From assembly GCA_025656675.1 (NCBI GenBank), contig JAHXHN010000001.1, positions 587,501 through 651,500 on the forward strand: a DNA stretch of 64,000 bases, written 5' to 3'. A model generated the notes under the pieces. That model was given only the letters and a program-made list of their open reading frames with translations, did not search any database and was not told the DNA's origin. The position numbers were made by a program, and so were the translations under genes. Each line of letters begins with the position of its first letter. The first letter of the stretch is position 1. Source of the DNA: Candidatus Thiodiazotropha sp. (ex Codakia rugifera). GTDB lineage: Bacteria > Pseudomonadota > Gammaproteobacteria > Chromatiales > Chromatiaceae. Positions 55,242 to 63,039 of the stretch are shown piece by piece.

Positions 55242-55601
55242 ATGGAACATAAATACGACAAGAGCACCCAACCCCTTAGTCTGGATGAGGCCGAGGGTAT
55301 GCAAAACCTGTTTGCTACCGATGAGGATGTCGATCGCGCATCGCGCTCTCTCAAGGCCATGTCTCACCCGTTGCGTCTTAAAATCCTCTGTACCCTGGGA
55401 GGGCAGGAGGTCAGTGTGCAGGATATTGTTGAGCAGGTAGGCACCTCACAGAGCAATATCTCACAACATCTGGCCATTCTGCGGGATAAAGGCATTCTCG
55501 CCTCCCGCAAAGATGCCAATCGGGTCTATTACCGGGTCAGTGATTTTCGTACCTTGAAATTGATCGGAATGATGCGAGAAGTATTCTGTACACATGCCTG
55601 A
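55242..55601 (+). CDS. ArsR-family repressor with a BigR/SqrR-like cysteine pair
   Basis: ATG 55242 gives 119 residues (a TTG at 55236 is less likely). The winged helix (SVQDIVEQVGTSQSNISQHLAILRDKG) is typical. Cys50 (RLKILC) and Cys116 (EVFC) are 66 residues apart, the same as the persulfide-sensing pairs of SqrR and BigR, while the classic metal motif ELCVCD is absent. It is therefore likely to respond to sulfide or persulfide by forming a tetrasulfide or disulfide bridge. A rhodanese gene follows after a hairpin, like E. coli ygaV-ygaP. Confidence 0.85.
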   Translation: MEHKYDKSTQPLSLDEAEGMQNLFATDEDVDRASRSLKAMSHPLRLKILCTLGGQEVSVQDIVEQVGTSQSNISQHLAILRDKGILASRKDANRVYYRVSDFRTLKLIGMMREVFCTHA

Positions 55602-55611
55602 GATTTCCCGT

Positions 55612-55641
55612 CTGACAGACACCTGGAAGGGTGTTTGTCAG
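55612..55641 (+). terminator. Possible terminator hairpin after the ArsR gene
   Basis: CTGACAGACACC (55612-55623) pairs with GGTGTTTGTCAG (55630-55641, one G-T pair) around a 6-base loop, 10 bases after the stop. No T-run follows, so it may only be a pause or RNA-stability hairpin. Confidence 0.5.
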
Positions 55642-55773
55642 GCTAAAACCACTACCTGAGATAAAATCTGCATCAATTCCTTGTGTTATCGGGCATTCAG
55701 CCCTTAACCGCACCGCTCTCCTGTTATAAACTCTCACCCCCCTGCAAACAATCAGCTGCATAAGAGGCACCGA

Positions 55774-56196
55774 ATGCAACAACTCATCGAATTCACGATG
55801 AACCATTGGATACTCGTTCTTACCTTTGTATTGGTGGCGGGTTTTTTGATATTTAACCTGCTCATCGGCGACAAGCATGCGGTCGATCCGACTACTGCCA
55901 CCGATCTGATCAACCATCAGGATGCGGTCGTTGTCGATGTACGACCCGCTGCAGATTATCATAAAGGACATATAATCAACGCTATCAGTATCCCCAGTAA
56001 CGGATTTGGTAATCAGATCGGGCTACTCAGCAAACACAAAGAGAAACCCGTCATTATCAGCTGTCGATCCGGCGCCCAGTCATCAGCCGCCTGTCAACAG
56101 CTGAAAAAGGCCGGGTTTGAGCAAGTGTTCAACCTGAAAGGCGGTATACTTGCCTGGCAAAACGCCAACCTACCCATTACCCGAAAAAACAAGTAG
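55774..56196 (+). CDS. yibN: Membrane-anchored rhodanese-domain protein (YibN-like)
   Basis: The 140 residues have one N-terminal membrane helix (WILVLTFVLVAGFLIFNLL) and a cytoplasmic rhodanese domain (VVVDVRPAADYHKGHIINAISIP) whose active loop CRSGAQS carries the sulfur-accepting cysteine near residue 93. It should carry a persulfide. It lies upstream of secB and gpsA, as yibN does in E. coli. Whether it is under the ArsR protein encoded upstream is inference. Confidence 0.9.
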   Translation: MQQLIEFTMNHWILVLTFVLVAGFLIFNLLIGDKHAVDPTTATDLINHQDAVVVDVRPAADYHKGHIINAISIPSNGFGNQIGLLSKHKEKPVIISCRSGAQSSAACQQLKKAGFEQVFNLKGGILAWQNANLPITRKNK

Positions 56197-56220
56197 TCCA
56201 TCTCTCCATAGGAAACAACC

Positions 56221-56697
56221 ATGACCGAAGCCAAATCAGACGAGCAGAATCGTGAATTCGCCGTACAACGCGTCTATACCAAGGATGTCTCTTTTGAGAC
56301 CCCTAACTCTCCGGCAGTCTTTCAGCAAGAGTGGAAACCGGAGACAGGTGTCAATCTAAACACCGAAGTGAATAAACTGTCTGACACCCTGTTCGAGGTC
56401 ACACTGACCGTCACCGTCACTACCAAGGTGGGTGAAAACACCGCCTATCTGGTCGAGGTCAAACAAGCGGGTATATTTGCTGCTAACGGTTTTCCTGACC
56501 AGGAGATGGGTCCGCTGCTGGGTGCTTACTGCCCGAACCAACTGTTTCCCTATGCCAGAGAGGTGATCTCAGACATCATCATGAAAGGCAGCTTTCCACA
56601 AATGATTTTGCAACCCGTCAATTTTGACCTGTTATATGCTCAACATCAGCAGGAGTTAGCGAAAAAAGCACAATCCCAAAGTGAAGCACAACACTGA
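56221..56697 (+). CDS. secB: Protein-export chaperone SecB
   Basis: The 158-residue protein matches SecB: FAVQRVYTKDVSFETPNSPAVF, then VTVTTKVGENTAYLVEVKQAGIF and LGAYCPNQLFPYAREVISDII. As a tetramer it keeps preproteins unfolded and hands them to SecA. A GGAAAC site precedes ATG 56221. gpsA follows after 44 bases; grxC, which often lies between yibN and secB, is absent here. Confidence 0.96.
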   Translation: MTEAKSDEQNREFAVQRVYTKDVSFETPNSPAVFQQEWKPETGVNLNTEVNKLSDTLFEVTLTVTVTTKVGENTAYLVEVKQAGIFAANGFPDQEMGPLLGAYCPNQLFPYAREVISDIIMKGSFPQMILQPVNFDLLYAQHQQELAKKAQSQSEAQH

Positions 56698-56741
56698 GCA
56701 TTCATTCATAGGCTCATCGATATCTGAATGAAGGTGCCATA

Positions 56742-57752
56742 ATGGGAGACCCTGCCAACAAATCTATTGCCGTGCTTGGAGCCGGATCGTGGGGGACCGC
56801 ATTAGCCATCCTTTTGAGCAGCAATGGCTACACGGTACGGCTGTGGGGACATCTCAGGGAAGAGATTGAGGCACTCGTAAACGACAGGGAAAATAAGCAA
56901 TTCCTTCCAGGTATCGCTTTTCCCGATACGCTTCTACCGGAAACCGATCTACAAAGAACACTGGATCAGGCTTCTGAAATACTCATCGCCGTCCCCAGCC
57001 ATGCCTTCCAAAGCGTAACGGCTGCCATCTCCCCCCTGCTGCAATCAGATCCCGGTATCGTCTGGGCCACCAAGGGTTTCGAACCGGGGACTCAAAGACT
57101 GCTCACTGAAGTGGCAGCTGAACAGTTACCTGGGCGTGACCTGGCTGTGATATCCGGCCCAACCTTTGCAGGTGAGGTTGCCAGGGGTCTGCCAACGGCC
57201 ATCACTGTTGCAGCAACCACGCAACAACATGCCAAACGCATGGCTGATCTTTTACACACCTCCTGGTTTCGGGCCTATACCAGTCAAGACCTGATTGGCG
57301 TACAGGTGGGCGGTGCCAGCAAGAACGTACTTGCCATCGCAGCCGGCATTGCCGATGGATTGGGCTTTGGCGCCAATACCCGGGCGGCTTTGATCACTCG
57401 CGGCTTGACTGAGATTATGCGCCTCGGACTCAACCTTGGCGGCAAGCAGGAGACGTTTATGGGTCTTGCCGGCCTCGGCGACCTGGTATTGACCTGTACC
57501 GATAACCAATCCCGTAATCGTCGCATGGGCCTTGCCCTGGCAGAAGGACTCACCCTCGATCTGGCCCGAGAACGTATTGGCCAGGAGGTCGAAGGTGTGC
57601 ATGCGGCACAGGAGGTCCATGCTTTGGCACAGCGACTTGACGTCGAGATGCCGATATCTGAGCAGGTGTATCGCGTCCTCTATGAAGGCCTGGATCCGAA
57701 AACAGCGGTTCATAATCTTTTGGAACGGAGACAAAAAGCGGAGGGCTTATAA
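56742..57752 (+). CDS. gpsA: Glycerol-3-phosphate dehydrogenase [NAD(P)+]
   Basis: The 336 residues have the Rossmann motif VLGAGSWGTALA (about 10-21), the VATKGFEPGT-like WATKGFEPGTQRLL segment, the substrate-site GGASKNVLAIAAGIADGLGFG with its catalytic lysine, and the GLGDLVLTCT motif. It reduces dihydroxyacetone phosphate to sn-glycerol 3-phosphate for phospholipids. The last 6 bases overlap the convergent trmL gene. Confidence 0.97.
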   Translation: MGDPANKSIAVLGAGSWGTALAILLSSNGYTVRLWGHLREEIEALVNDRENKQFLPGIAFPDTLLPETDLQRTLDQASEILIAVPSHAFQSVTAAISPLLQSDPGIVWATKGFEPGTQRLLTEVAAEQLPGRDLAVISGPTFAGEVARGLPTAITVAATTQQHAKRMADLLHTSWFRAYTSQDLIGVQVGGASKNVLAIAAGIADGLGFGANTRAALITRGLTEIMRLGLNLGGKQETFMGLAGLGDLVLTCTDNQSRNRRMGLALAEGLTLDLARERIGQEVEGVHAAQEVHALAQRLDVEMPISEQVYRVLYEGLDPKTAVHNLLERRQKAEGL

Positions 57753-58211
57753 TCCCCCCTCAAACCCTGTCTGCCGCCACGCCTCATACAATATCAGGGA
57801 AACTGCATTTGACAGGTTCAAACTGCGGCTCCCCGGCACCATGGGTATGCGTATCCGCGCTTCCGGGCTCATTGAATTCAATACCTCATGCGGCAATCCA
57901 CGACTCTCTGGGCCAAATAACAGTGCATCACCGGAGGAAAAAGCGATCTTGGCATAGCTATGTGCCGCCTTGGTGGTACAGGCATAGAGGTTACTGGGTG
58001 CCACCTTACTCATAAATTCCCTGAGAGAATCATACTCACCCACATCGGCCCACTCATGGTAATCGAGTCCGGCACGTCGCAGTCTTTTGTCGTCAAGCTT
58101 GAACCCCAGGGGGTGAATCAAGTGTAATTTGCTGCCACTATTGGCACACAAGCGTATGATGTTACCTGTATTTGGCGGGATCTCCGGTTCGTAAAGCACG
58201 ATATGGAACAT
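57747..58211 (-). CDS. trmL: tRNA (cytidine(34)-2'-O)-methyltransferase
   Basis: The 154-residue SPOUT enzyme matches TrmL: MFHIVLYEPEIPPNTGNIIRLCANSG, LLFGPESRGLP and IPMVPGSRSLNLSNAVSLILYEAWRQ form the deep knot that binds SAM. It methylates the wobble base of certain leucine tRNAs. The start is ATG 58211, 34 bases from the divergent dihydroorotate dehydrogenase gene. Confidence 0.95.
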   Translation of the reverse strand: MFHIVLYEPEIPPNTGNIIRLCANSGSKLHLIHPLGFKLDDKRLRRAGLDYHEWADVGEYDSLREFMSKVAPSNLYACTTKAAHSYAKIAFSSGDALLFGPESRGLPHEVLNSMSPEARIRIPMVPGSRSLNLSNAVSLILYEAWRQTGFEGGL

Positions 58212-58245
58212 CCCTCACCCCTGGTTTGAGAAATTAATAATACAC

Positions 58246-59214
58246 ATGAGTAATAAAACGCCCTCAACCCTGCATACCGAATTCTGTGGTATGTCATTCA
58301 ATAGCCCCATTGTACTTCTCTCTGGATGTGTCGGTTTCGGCGAAGAGTACACAAGGGTCAATGGTTTCAGCAATCGGGATGCTGGAGCTGTTTGCCTTAA
58401 AGGTACCACCCGGGAAGCACGTCTGGGCAATCAACCCCATCGGATCTATGAAACACCTGACGGTATGCTGAATGCGATCGGGCTACAGAATCCCGGGGTC
58501 GAAAAGGTGATAAGCGATATACTCCCCAATCTTGATTTCACCGAAACCCGCTACATTGCAAACGTTTCCGGCTCCACGGTGGATGAGTATATCGAAGTTA
58601 CCCGCCGTTTTGATGACTCGCCTATCGATGCTATTGAAATCAATATCTCCTGTCCAAACATTAAGGAGGGCGGGGTCGCATTCGGGAATGATCCGTCCAT
58701 GTCGGCCCGGGTAGTGGAGGCATGTAGAAAAGTCACCCGAAAACCGCTGATAACCAAATTATCACCAAACCAGACAGATATCGCAGCCAATGCCAAAGGG
58801 TGCATCGAAGCGGGCAGCGACGCCTTTTCTGTGATCAACACGCTGATGGGGATGGCGGTGGATATCGAGAGCCGCACCCCTATCATCGGCAATAACCAGG
58901 GAGGACTCTCCGGTCCAGCCATCAAACCCGTTGCACTGCTCAAGGTCCATCAGGTTTACCAGATCTGCCGTGAGCATCATATTCCGATTATTGGTCAAGG
59001 CGGCATAGGCTCCGCTGAAGATGCCCTTGAATTCATTATTGCCGGCGCCAGTGCGATTGGCGTGGGTACAGCACTTTTTTATGATCCATTAATTTGTAAA
59101 ACTATCAATGCAGGACTATTGGACTATCTTGAGCGTTATCAACTGGCATCCATTGATCAATTAGTAGGGACACTGCAAGTACATCAACAACAACCTGCAA
59201 AATGTGGCTGCTGA
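58246..59214 (+). CDS. Class 1B dihydroorotate dehydrogenase-like protein
   Basis: The 322 residues show the DHODH barrel with FMN-binding stretches and the class 1B catalytic cysteine in NISCPNIKEGGVAFGNDP. The N-terminal SGCVGFGEEY, KGTTREARLGNQPHRIYE and NAIGLQNPG are standard for PyrD type B. Most gammaproteobacteria use the membrane-bound class 2 enzyme. Class 1B normally works with the iron-sulfur flavoprotein PyrK, which is not adjacent. It ends in KCGC, an uncommon Cys-rich tail. Use of NAD without PyrK, or another acceptor, is open. Confidence 0.85.
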   Translation: MSNKTPSTLHTEFCGMSFNSPIVLLSGCVGFGEEYTRVNGFSNRDAGAVCLKGTTREARLGNQPHRIYETPDGMLNAIGLQNPGVEKVISDILPNLDFTETRYIANVSGSTVDEYIEVTRRFDDSPIDAIEINISCPNIKEGGVAFGNDPSMSARVVEACRKVTRKPLITKLSPNQTDIAANAKGCIEAGSDAFSVINTLMGMAVDIESRTPIIGNNQGGLSGPAIKPVALLKVHQVYQICREHHIPIIGQGGIGSAEDALEFIIAGASAIGVGTALFYDPLICKTINAGLLDYLERYQLASIDQLVGTLQVHQQQPAKCGC

Positions 59215-59233
59215 TAAAGGGAACTATCCAATC

Positions 59234-60490
59234 ATGAGTGAGACTCTGTTACATCCAACGCCTGAGATCTTAAGAAGATTTCAGCCCCTTGAGCAACTCG
59301 ACGATATTCAGCTGGAGCTTCTGGGCCGGTCGATCCAGATCCATTCCGCCGGACGTGGATTGCAGATTCTGCAGCAGGGCGACACAACCGCATTCAGTCT
59401 CTATCTCATTAAGGGGAAATTGAGGCTGCACGCTTCTGATGGAAGAGTCACTGAAATCGATGGGGATTCGCCTCAGGCTCAAAACCCGATTGCAAACCTG
59501 ATACCTAGACGCTATACCGTTGAAGCGATTGCGCCGACAGACTATCTGATGATAGACAACGACTTACTGGAGGGCTTGCTGAATACAGACGAGGGCATCA
59601 CAGCCACAGAACTGAATCATGATGATTCACCCTACGATCAGGCGGTAACCGAGAACCAATTGACTCAAACCCTGCTTAAAGATCTCGATGATGACAAGCT
59701 GGTCCTGCCAAGCCTCCCTGATGTGGCTGTTCGAGTGGGTCGTGCGATGCGGGACGAAACAACCAATGCCCGAAAGCTCGCCAGTATCGTACAGACAGAC
59801 CCAGCCATAACAACAAAGCTGGTACGCGCCGCAAACAGCCCTCTCTATGCGGGTGTCACGCCTGTAGACTCCTGTGCAGCCGCCATCGTAAGGCTGGGGG
59901 CCGATACCACTCATAAGCTTGTATTGACCTTTGCTCTGAGAGAACTGTTCAATACCCGCTCAAATATCCTGAAAAGTCACATGCGTGGCCTTTGGGAGCA
60001 CAGTGTCAAAGTAAGTGCCATCTGTTACATCCTCGCCAAAGTCTCCAATCAGTTTAATCCGGAGCATGCACTGCTTGCTGGACTACTCCACGATATAGGC
60101 AATGTAGCCATCCTCAGCTATGCAGAACGTTTCCCTGATGTTGCGAACGATGCGGAGAAACTGGAGCAGGTCATGCTCGATATGCGTGGACAGATCGGCA
60201 GTGTAATCCTTCAAAACTGGGGGTTTATCGATGACTTGATCATGGTCACACAAGAGGCGGAAAACTGGCTCCGGGAACATGATGGCGAGGCAGACTATGC
60301 AGACCTGGTCATTGTTGCACAACTCCACACCTATATCGGCTCAGAAGCAATGATGAGCTTACCGACTCTGGATCAGGTACCGGCCTTGAAGCGGCTCAAT
60401 CTCGGCGAACTCACGCCCAAACTCAGCCTGAAGATCCTCGACAAAGCTGACGAGAAAATAGCCCACACTCGAGAGATGCTGATGTACTGA
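59234..60490 (+). CDS. HDOD-domain protein with an N-terminal cyclic-nucleotide-type domain
   Basis: ATG 59234 gives 418 residues; a longer frame from 59204 overlaps the preceding gene. Residues about 10-125 resemble a Crp-type cNMP-binding domain (LLGRSIQIHSAGRGLQILQQGDTTAFSLYLIKGKL), but the phosphate-binding cassette is not clearly conserved. Residues about 155-360 are an HDOD domain (LPSLPDVAVRVGRAMRD, LLAGLLHDIGNVAILSY) with the HD pair kept. HDOD proteins take part in signalling; the exact output is unknown. Confidence 0.85.
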   Translation: MSETLLHPTPEILRRFQPLEQLDDIQLELLGRSIQIHSAGRGLQILQQGDTTAFSLYLIKGKLRLHASDGRVTEIDGDSPQAQNPIANLIPRRYTVEAIAPTDYLMIDNDLLEGLLNTDEGITATELNHDDSPYDQAVTENQLTQTLLKDLDDDKLVLPSLPDVAVRVGRAMRDETTNARKLASIVQTDPAITTKLVRAANSPLYAGVTPVDSCAAAIVRLGADTTHKLVLTFALRELFNTRSNILKSHMRGLWEHSVKVSAICYILAKVSNQFNPEHALLAGLLHDIGNVAILSYAERFPDVANDAEKLEQVMLDMRGQIGSVILQNWGFIDDLIMVTQEAENWLREHDGEADYADLVIVAQLHTYIGSEAMMSLPTLDQVPALKRLNLGELTPKLSLKILDKADEKIAHTREMLMY

Positions 60491-60622
60491 GATAATAGCC
60501 TCTCGAGAGGAAACTGCTATTTATAGCTGTATTCATTTGCGGATAAAAACCCATGCACAGGCGAACGCACTCGTTGTACTTCTCACCGCCTACCCACCCT
60601 ATCAGGTAAAGTGCCAGGAGAT

Positions 60623-61645
60623 TTACCCAAGCATTGCCGCCAAACCACGGGTATCCCGATTGCTGTCGAGAAAGATCTTCATGGTGATCGTCAACGGGAC
60701 TGACAAAAACATACCAACGGGTCCTAAAATCCAACCCCAGAACACCAGCGATACAAATACTATAAGTGGCGATAATCCTAACCCTTTTCCCATAAACCGG
60801 GGCTCTATGACGTTACCCACTACACTGTTCACCACCAGGTAACCAACAGCCGTCCACAAGGTGGCTTCAGGTCCGAATTGTATCAAGGCCAACAAGACTG
60901 CCGGCACTGCCGCAATAATCGACCCGATGTTGGGAACATAGTTAAACAGAAAGGCCAACATACCCCACAGAACCGGATAATCGACATCCAACATCCAAAG
61001 CCAGCCCATGACCAGCAGGCCGGTCAACAGGCTCGTAGAGGTCTTGATCACCATATACTGCTTTATGCTGGATGTGATCGCATCAACTCTTGCCAGGGAT
61101 CGCTCAGGACTATCTGCATGATTCTTCAGTTTTTCCTGAAAAGCGTTGGCTTCGAACAGCATGAATATGACTGTGATCAGAATTAAAAAGGCCTGGGTCA
61201 ATACATTACCAAGACTACTCATCAGCTTTCCCGCCATACCCATCGCCTTGGCTGGGTCAAAGTAGGTTGTCAGTGCTTGGGCATTGAATTCAACACCGTG
61301 ACCGGAAAGCCAATTCACAAATGCAGTACTCTGCTGTTTAAGACTCTCTTGGTATTTCGGCAGATTACTGGTGAAATCATTTAAAGATCCCCCAACCAAC
61401 CAGGCTATCAGGATTCCAATCACAATAATCGTACCTACAACCACGATCATTGCCAGACTGCCAGGCAAGCCCCTTCGTTTAAGAAAAAAAAGCGGGGGTG
61501 CGGCAATCACAGCGATAAAGAGTGAGAGCAGAAAAGGGATAAGCAGGGTATCAGCCGCTTTCATTCCGGCCACAACAACCACAAATGCGGCTGCGGACAT
61601 AAGGAAACGCGATGTAGGCGTCAATTGTTGAAGATGTTCATTCAC
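60623..61645 (-). CDS. AI-2E family transporter (PerM/UPF0118-like)
   Basis: The 340-residue protein has about eight membrane helices and the conserved NYVPNIGSIIAAVPAVLLAL and EPRFMGKGLGLSPLIVFVSLVFWGWILGPVGMFLSVPL motifs. The family includes exporters of AI-2 and Na+/H+ antiporter-like members; the cargo here is unknown. It reads away from the HDOD gene, and a short lipoprotein gene lies just upstream. Confidence 0.9.
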   Translation of the reverse strand: MNEHLQQLTPTSRFLMSAAAFVVVVAGMKAADTLLIPFLLSLFIAVIAAPPLFFLKRRGLPGSLAMIVVVGTIIVIGILIAWLVGGSLNDFTSNLPKYQESLKQQSTAFVNWLSGHGVEFNAQALTTYFDPAKAMGMAGKLMSSLGNVLTQAFLILITVIFMLFEANAFQEKLKNHADSPERSLARVDAITSSIKQYMVIKTSTSLLTGLLVMGWLWMLDVDYPVLWGMLAFLFNYVPNIGSIIAAVPAVLLALIQFGPEATLWTAVGYLVVNSVVGNVIEPRFMGKGLGLSPLIVFVSLVFWGWILGPVGMFLSVPLTITMKIFLDSNRDTRGLAAMLG

Positions 61646-61702
61646 TGTTAGAGAACCGAAGCACGTTGAGCTGTAAATAATTTAGCCGATTAACAACTGA
61701 TC

Positions 61703-62101
61703 TTAATTAAAATCAGGGACTGGACTGTTCAGATACCACATTTCATTTTCTTCATCATACAGCCACTCCTGCTGATCAGTTATCTCTTTCACTACCTGGC
61801 TATCTTGATAGACATATTGTATGACGGCTATCTGAACAGCGCGCGTTTCACCCAGCATACTGGGTCCTTGAACGACCTCGTAGTGGGTTACCTTGATATC
61901 CTTTCGTACCGGCTTTACTGCCGTATCGGCATGTTCTGCCGATTTGAATTTCGATGCCTGTTGACCGGAACTCCAACGCATTGTCGCTGCATAGCTACGT
62001 AGAATATCTTGCAGTGACTGCGCACGCTGACGTTCACCCAGCGTCTGGCAGGCAGACAACATGCTTAACATGAAGAGTAGGATCAACAACCTTTTCAGCA
62101 C
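61703..62101 (-). CDS. Small lipoprotein of unknown function
   Basis: The 132-residue protein has a lipoprotein signal (LLFMLSMLSAC, Cys18 as attachment site), a helical stretch (RQRAQSLQDILRSYAATMRW), and a C-terminal beta-rich half with Trp and Tyr residues (EWLYDEENEMWYLNSPVPDF). I do not recognise the family. It may form a transcription unit with the AI-2E transporter gene, 57 bases downstream. Confidence 0.75.
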   Translation of the reverse strand: MLKRLLILLFMLSMLSACQTLGERQRAQSLQDILRSYAATMRWSSGQQASKFKSAEHADTAVKPVRKDIKVTHYEVVQGPSMLGETRAVQIAVIQYVYQDSQVVKEITDQQEWLYDEENEMWYLNSPVPDFN

Positions 62102-62226
62102 AGAATATCTCCTTTTTAATTTTCAGCCGCTGTCCCTGATTGGCGGGAAAAAGCAACGCATGTCGTAACAAAGGGTGATCAGATAGTCCCGACCTACCAT
62201 AAAGGGAGCTCATATTGCCGCAAACG

Positions 62227-62835
62227 TTATACCACTTTGGTGGGTATTACGCCTCTTTGTTCAAGTGCATCAACCATCTCATTGATACACGCTTCAACGC
62301 TCCTGTTTTGTGTTTCGATCGTAATTTCAGGCTTATTGGGTGGTTCGTATGGTGATGAGATACCTGTAAAGTTCGGAATTTCTCCAGCACGCGCCTTTTT
62401 GTAGAGTCCCTTCACATCACGTGATTCACAAACATCGAGTGGGCAACTGACATAAACCTCAATAAAATCACCATGGGGAAACAGGCCCCGTGCTCGCTCC
62501 CTATCTTCCCTAATCGGAGAGATAAAGGCTGTTAGGGAAATAACCCCCGCATCAACAAACAGCTTTGCCATTTCACCGATACGACGGATATTTTCGGTGC
62601 GGTCTTCAACACCGAAACCAAGATCGCGGCATAAACCATGTCTGACATTGTCCCCGTCGAAAACATATGTACGACAACCTCTTTGATGAAGCTCCTCCTC
62701 CAGGGCATGTGCCAATGTCGACTTACCGGAACCGGAAAGACCGGTGAACCAGAGCAGTTTTGCGCGATGCTTGTTCATTTTTTCACGTCGGGCACGGGTT
62801 ACCGTAGCCTCGTGCCAGACAATATTTTTTTCCAT
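62227..62835 (-). CDS. cysC: Adenylyl-sulfate (APS) kinase
   Basis: ATG 62835 gives 202 residues; a TTG at 62844 is less likely. P-loop GLSGSGKSTLA (about 32-42), FDGDNVRHGLCRDLGF, DVKGLYKKARAGEIPNFTGI and YEPP motifs mark APS kinase, which phosphorylates APS to PAPS. No sulfurylase gene is adjacent. PAPS could serve sulfate assimilation or sulfation of a glycan such as that made by the cluster at the window start; both are inference. Confidence 0.93.
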   Translation of the reverse strand: MEKNIVWHEATVTRARREKMNKHRAKLLWFTGLSGSGKSTLAHALEEELHQRGCRTYVFDGDNVRHGLCRDLGFGVEDRTENIRRIGEMAKLFVDAGVISLTAFISPIREDRERARGLFPHGDFIEVYVSCPLDVCESRDVKGLYKKARAGEIPNFTGISSPYEPPNKPEITIETQNRSVEACINEMVDALEQRGVIPTKVV

Positions 62836-63039
62836 TAGAATCAATCCACTAATTGTATGATTGTGTCAAATTCACGGCCGGTTTTGGTAGCGATACTTGC
62901 ATCGCATTGCGTAGAAACCAGGTACAGAATATACCAACACCGAAGAAGGCGGTAGCTATCAAATCCATCGATTTATCCACACGCTTCGCAACAGAGACTG
63001 GTAGAATGGAAAGCTTTTGCAGCAAATAGAAGCGATGCC

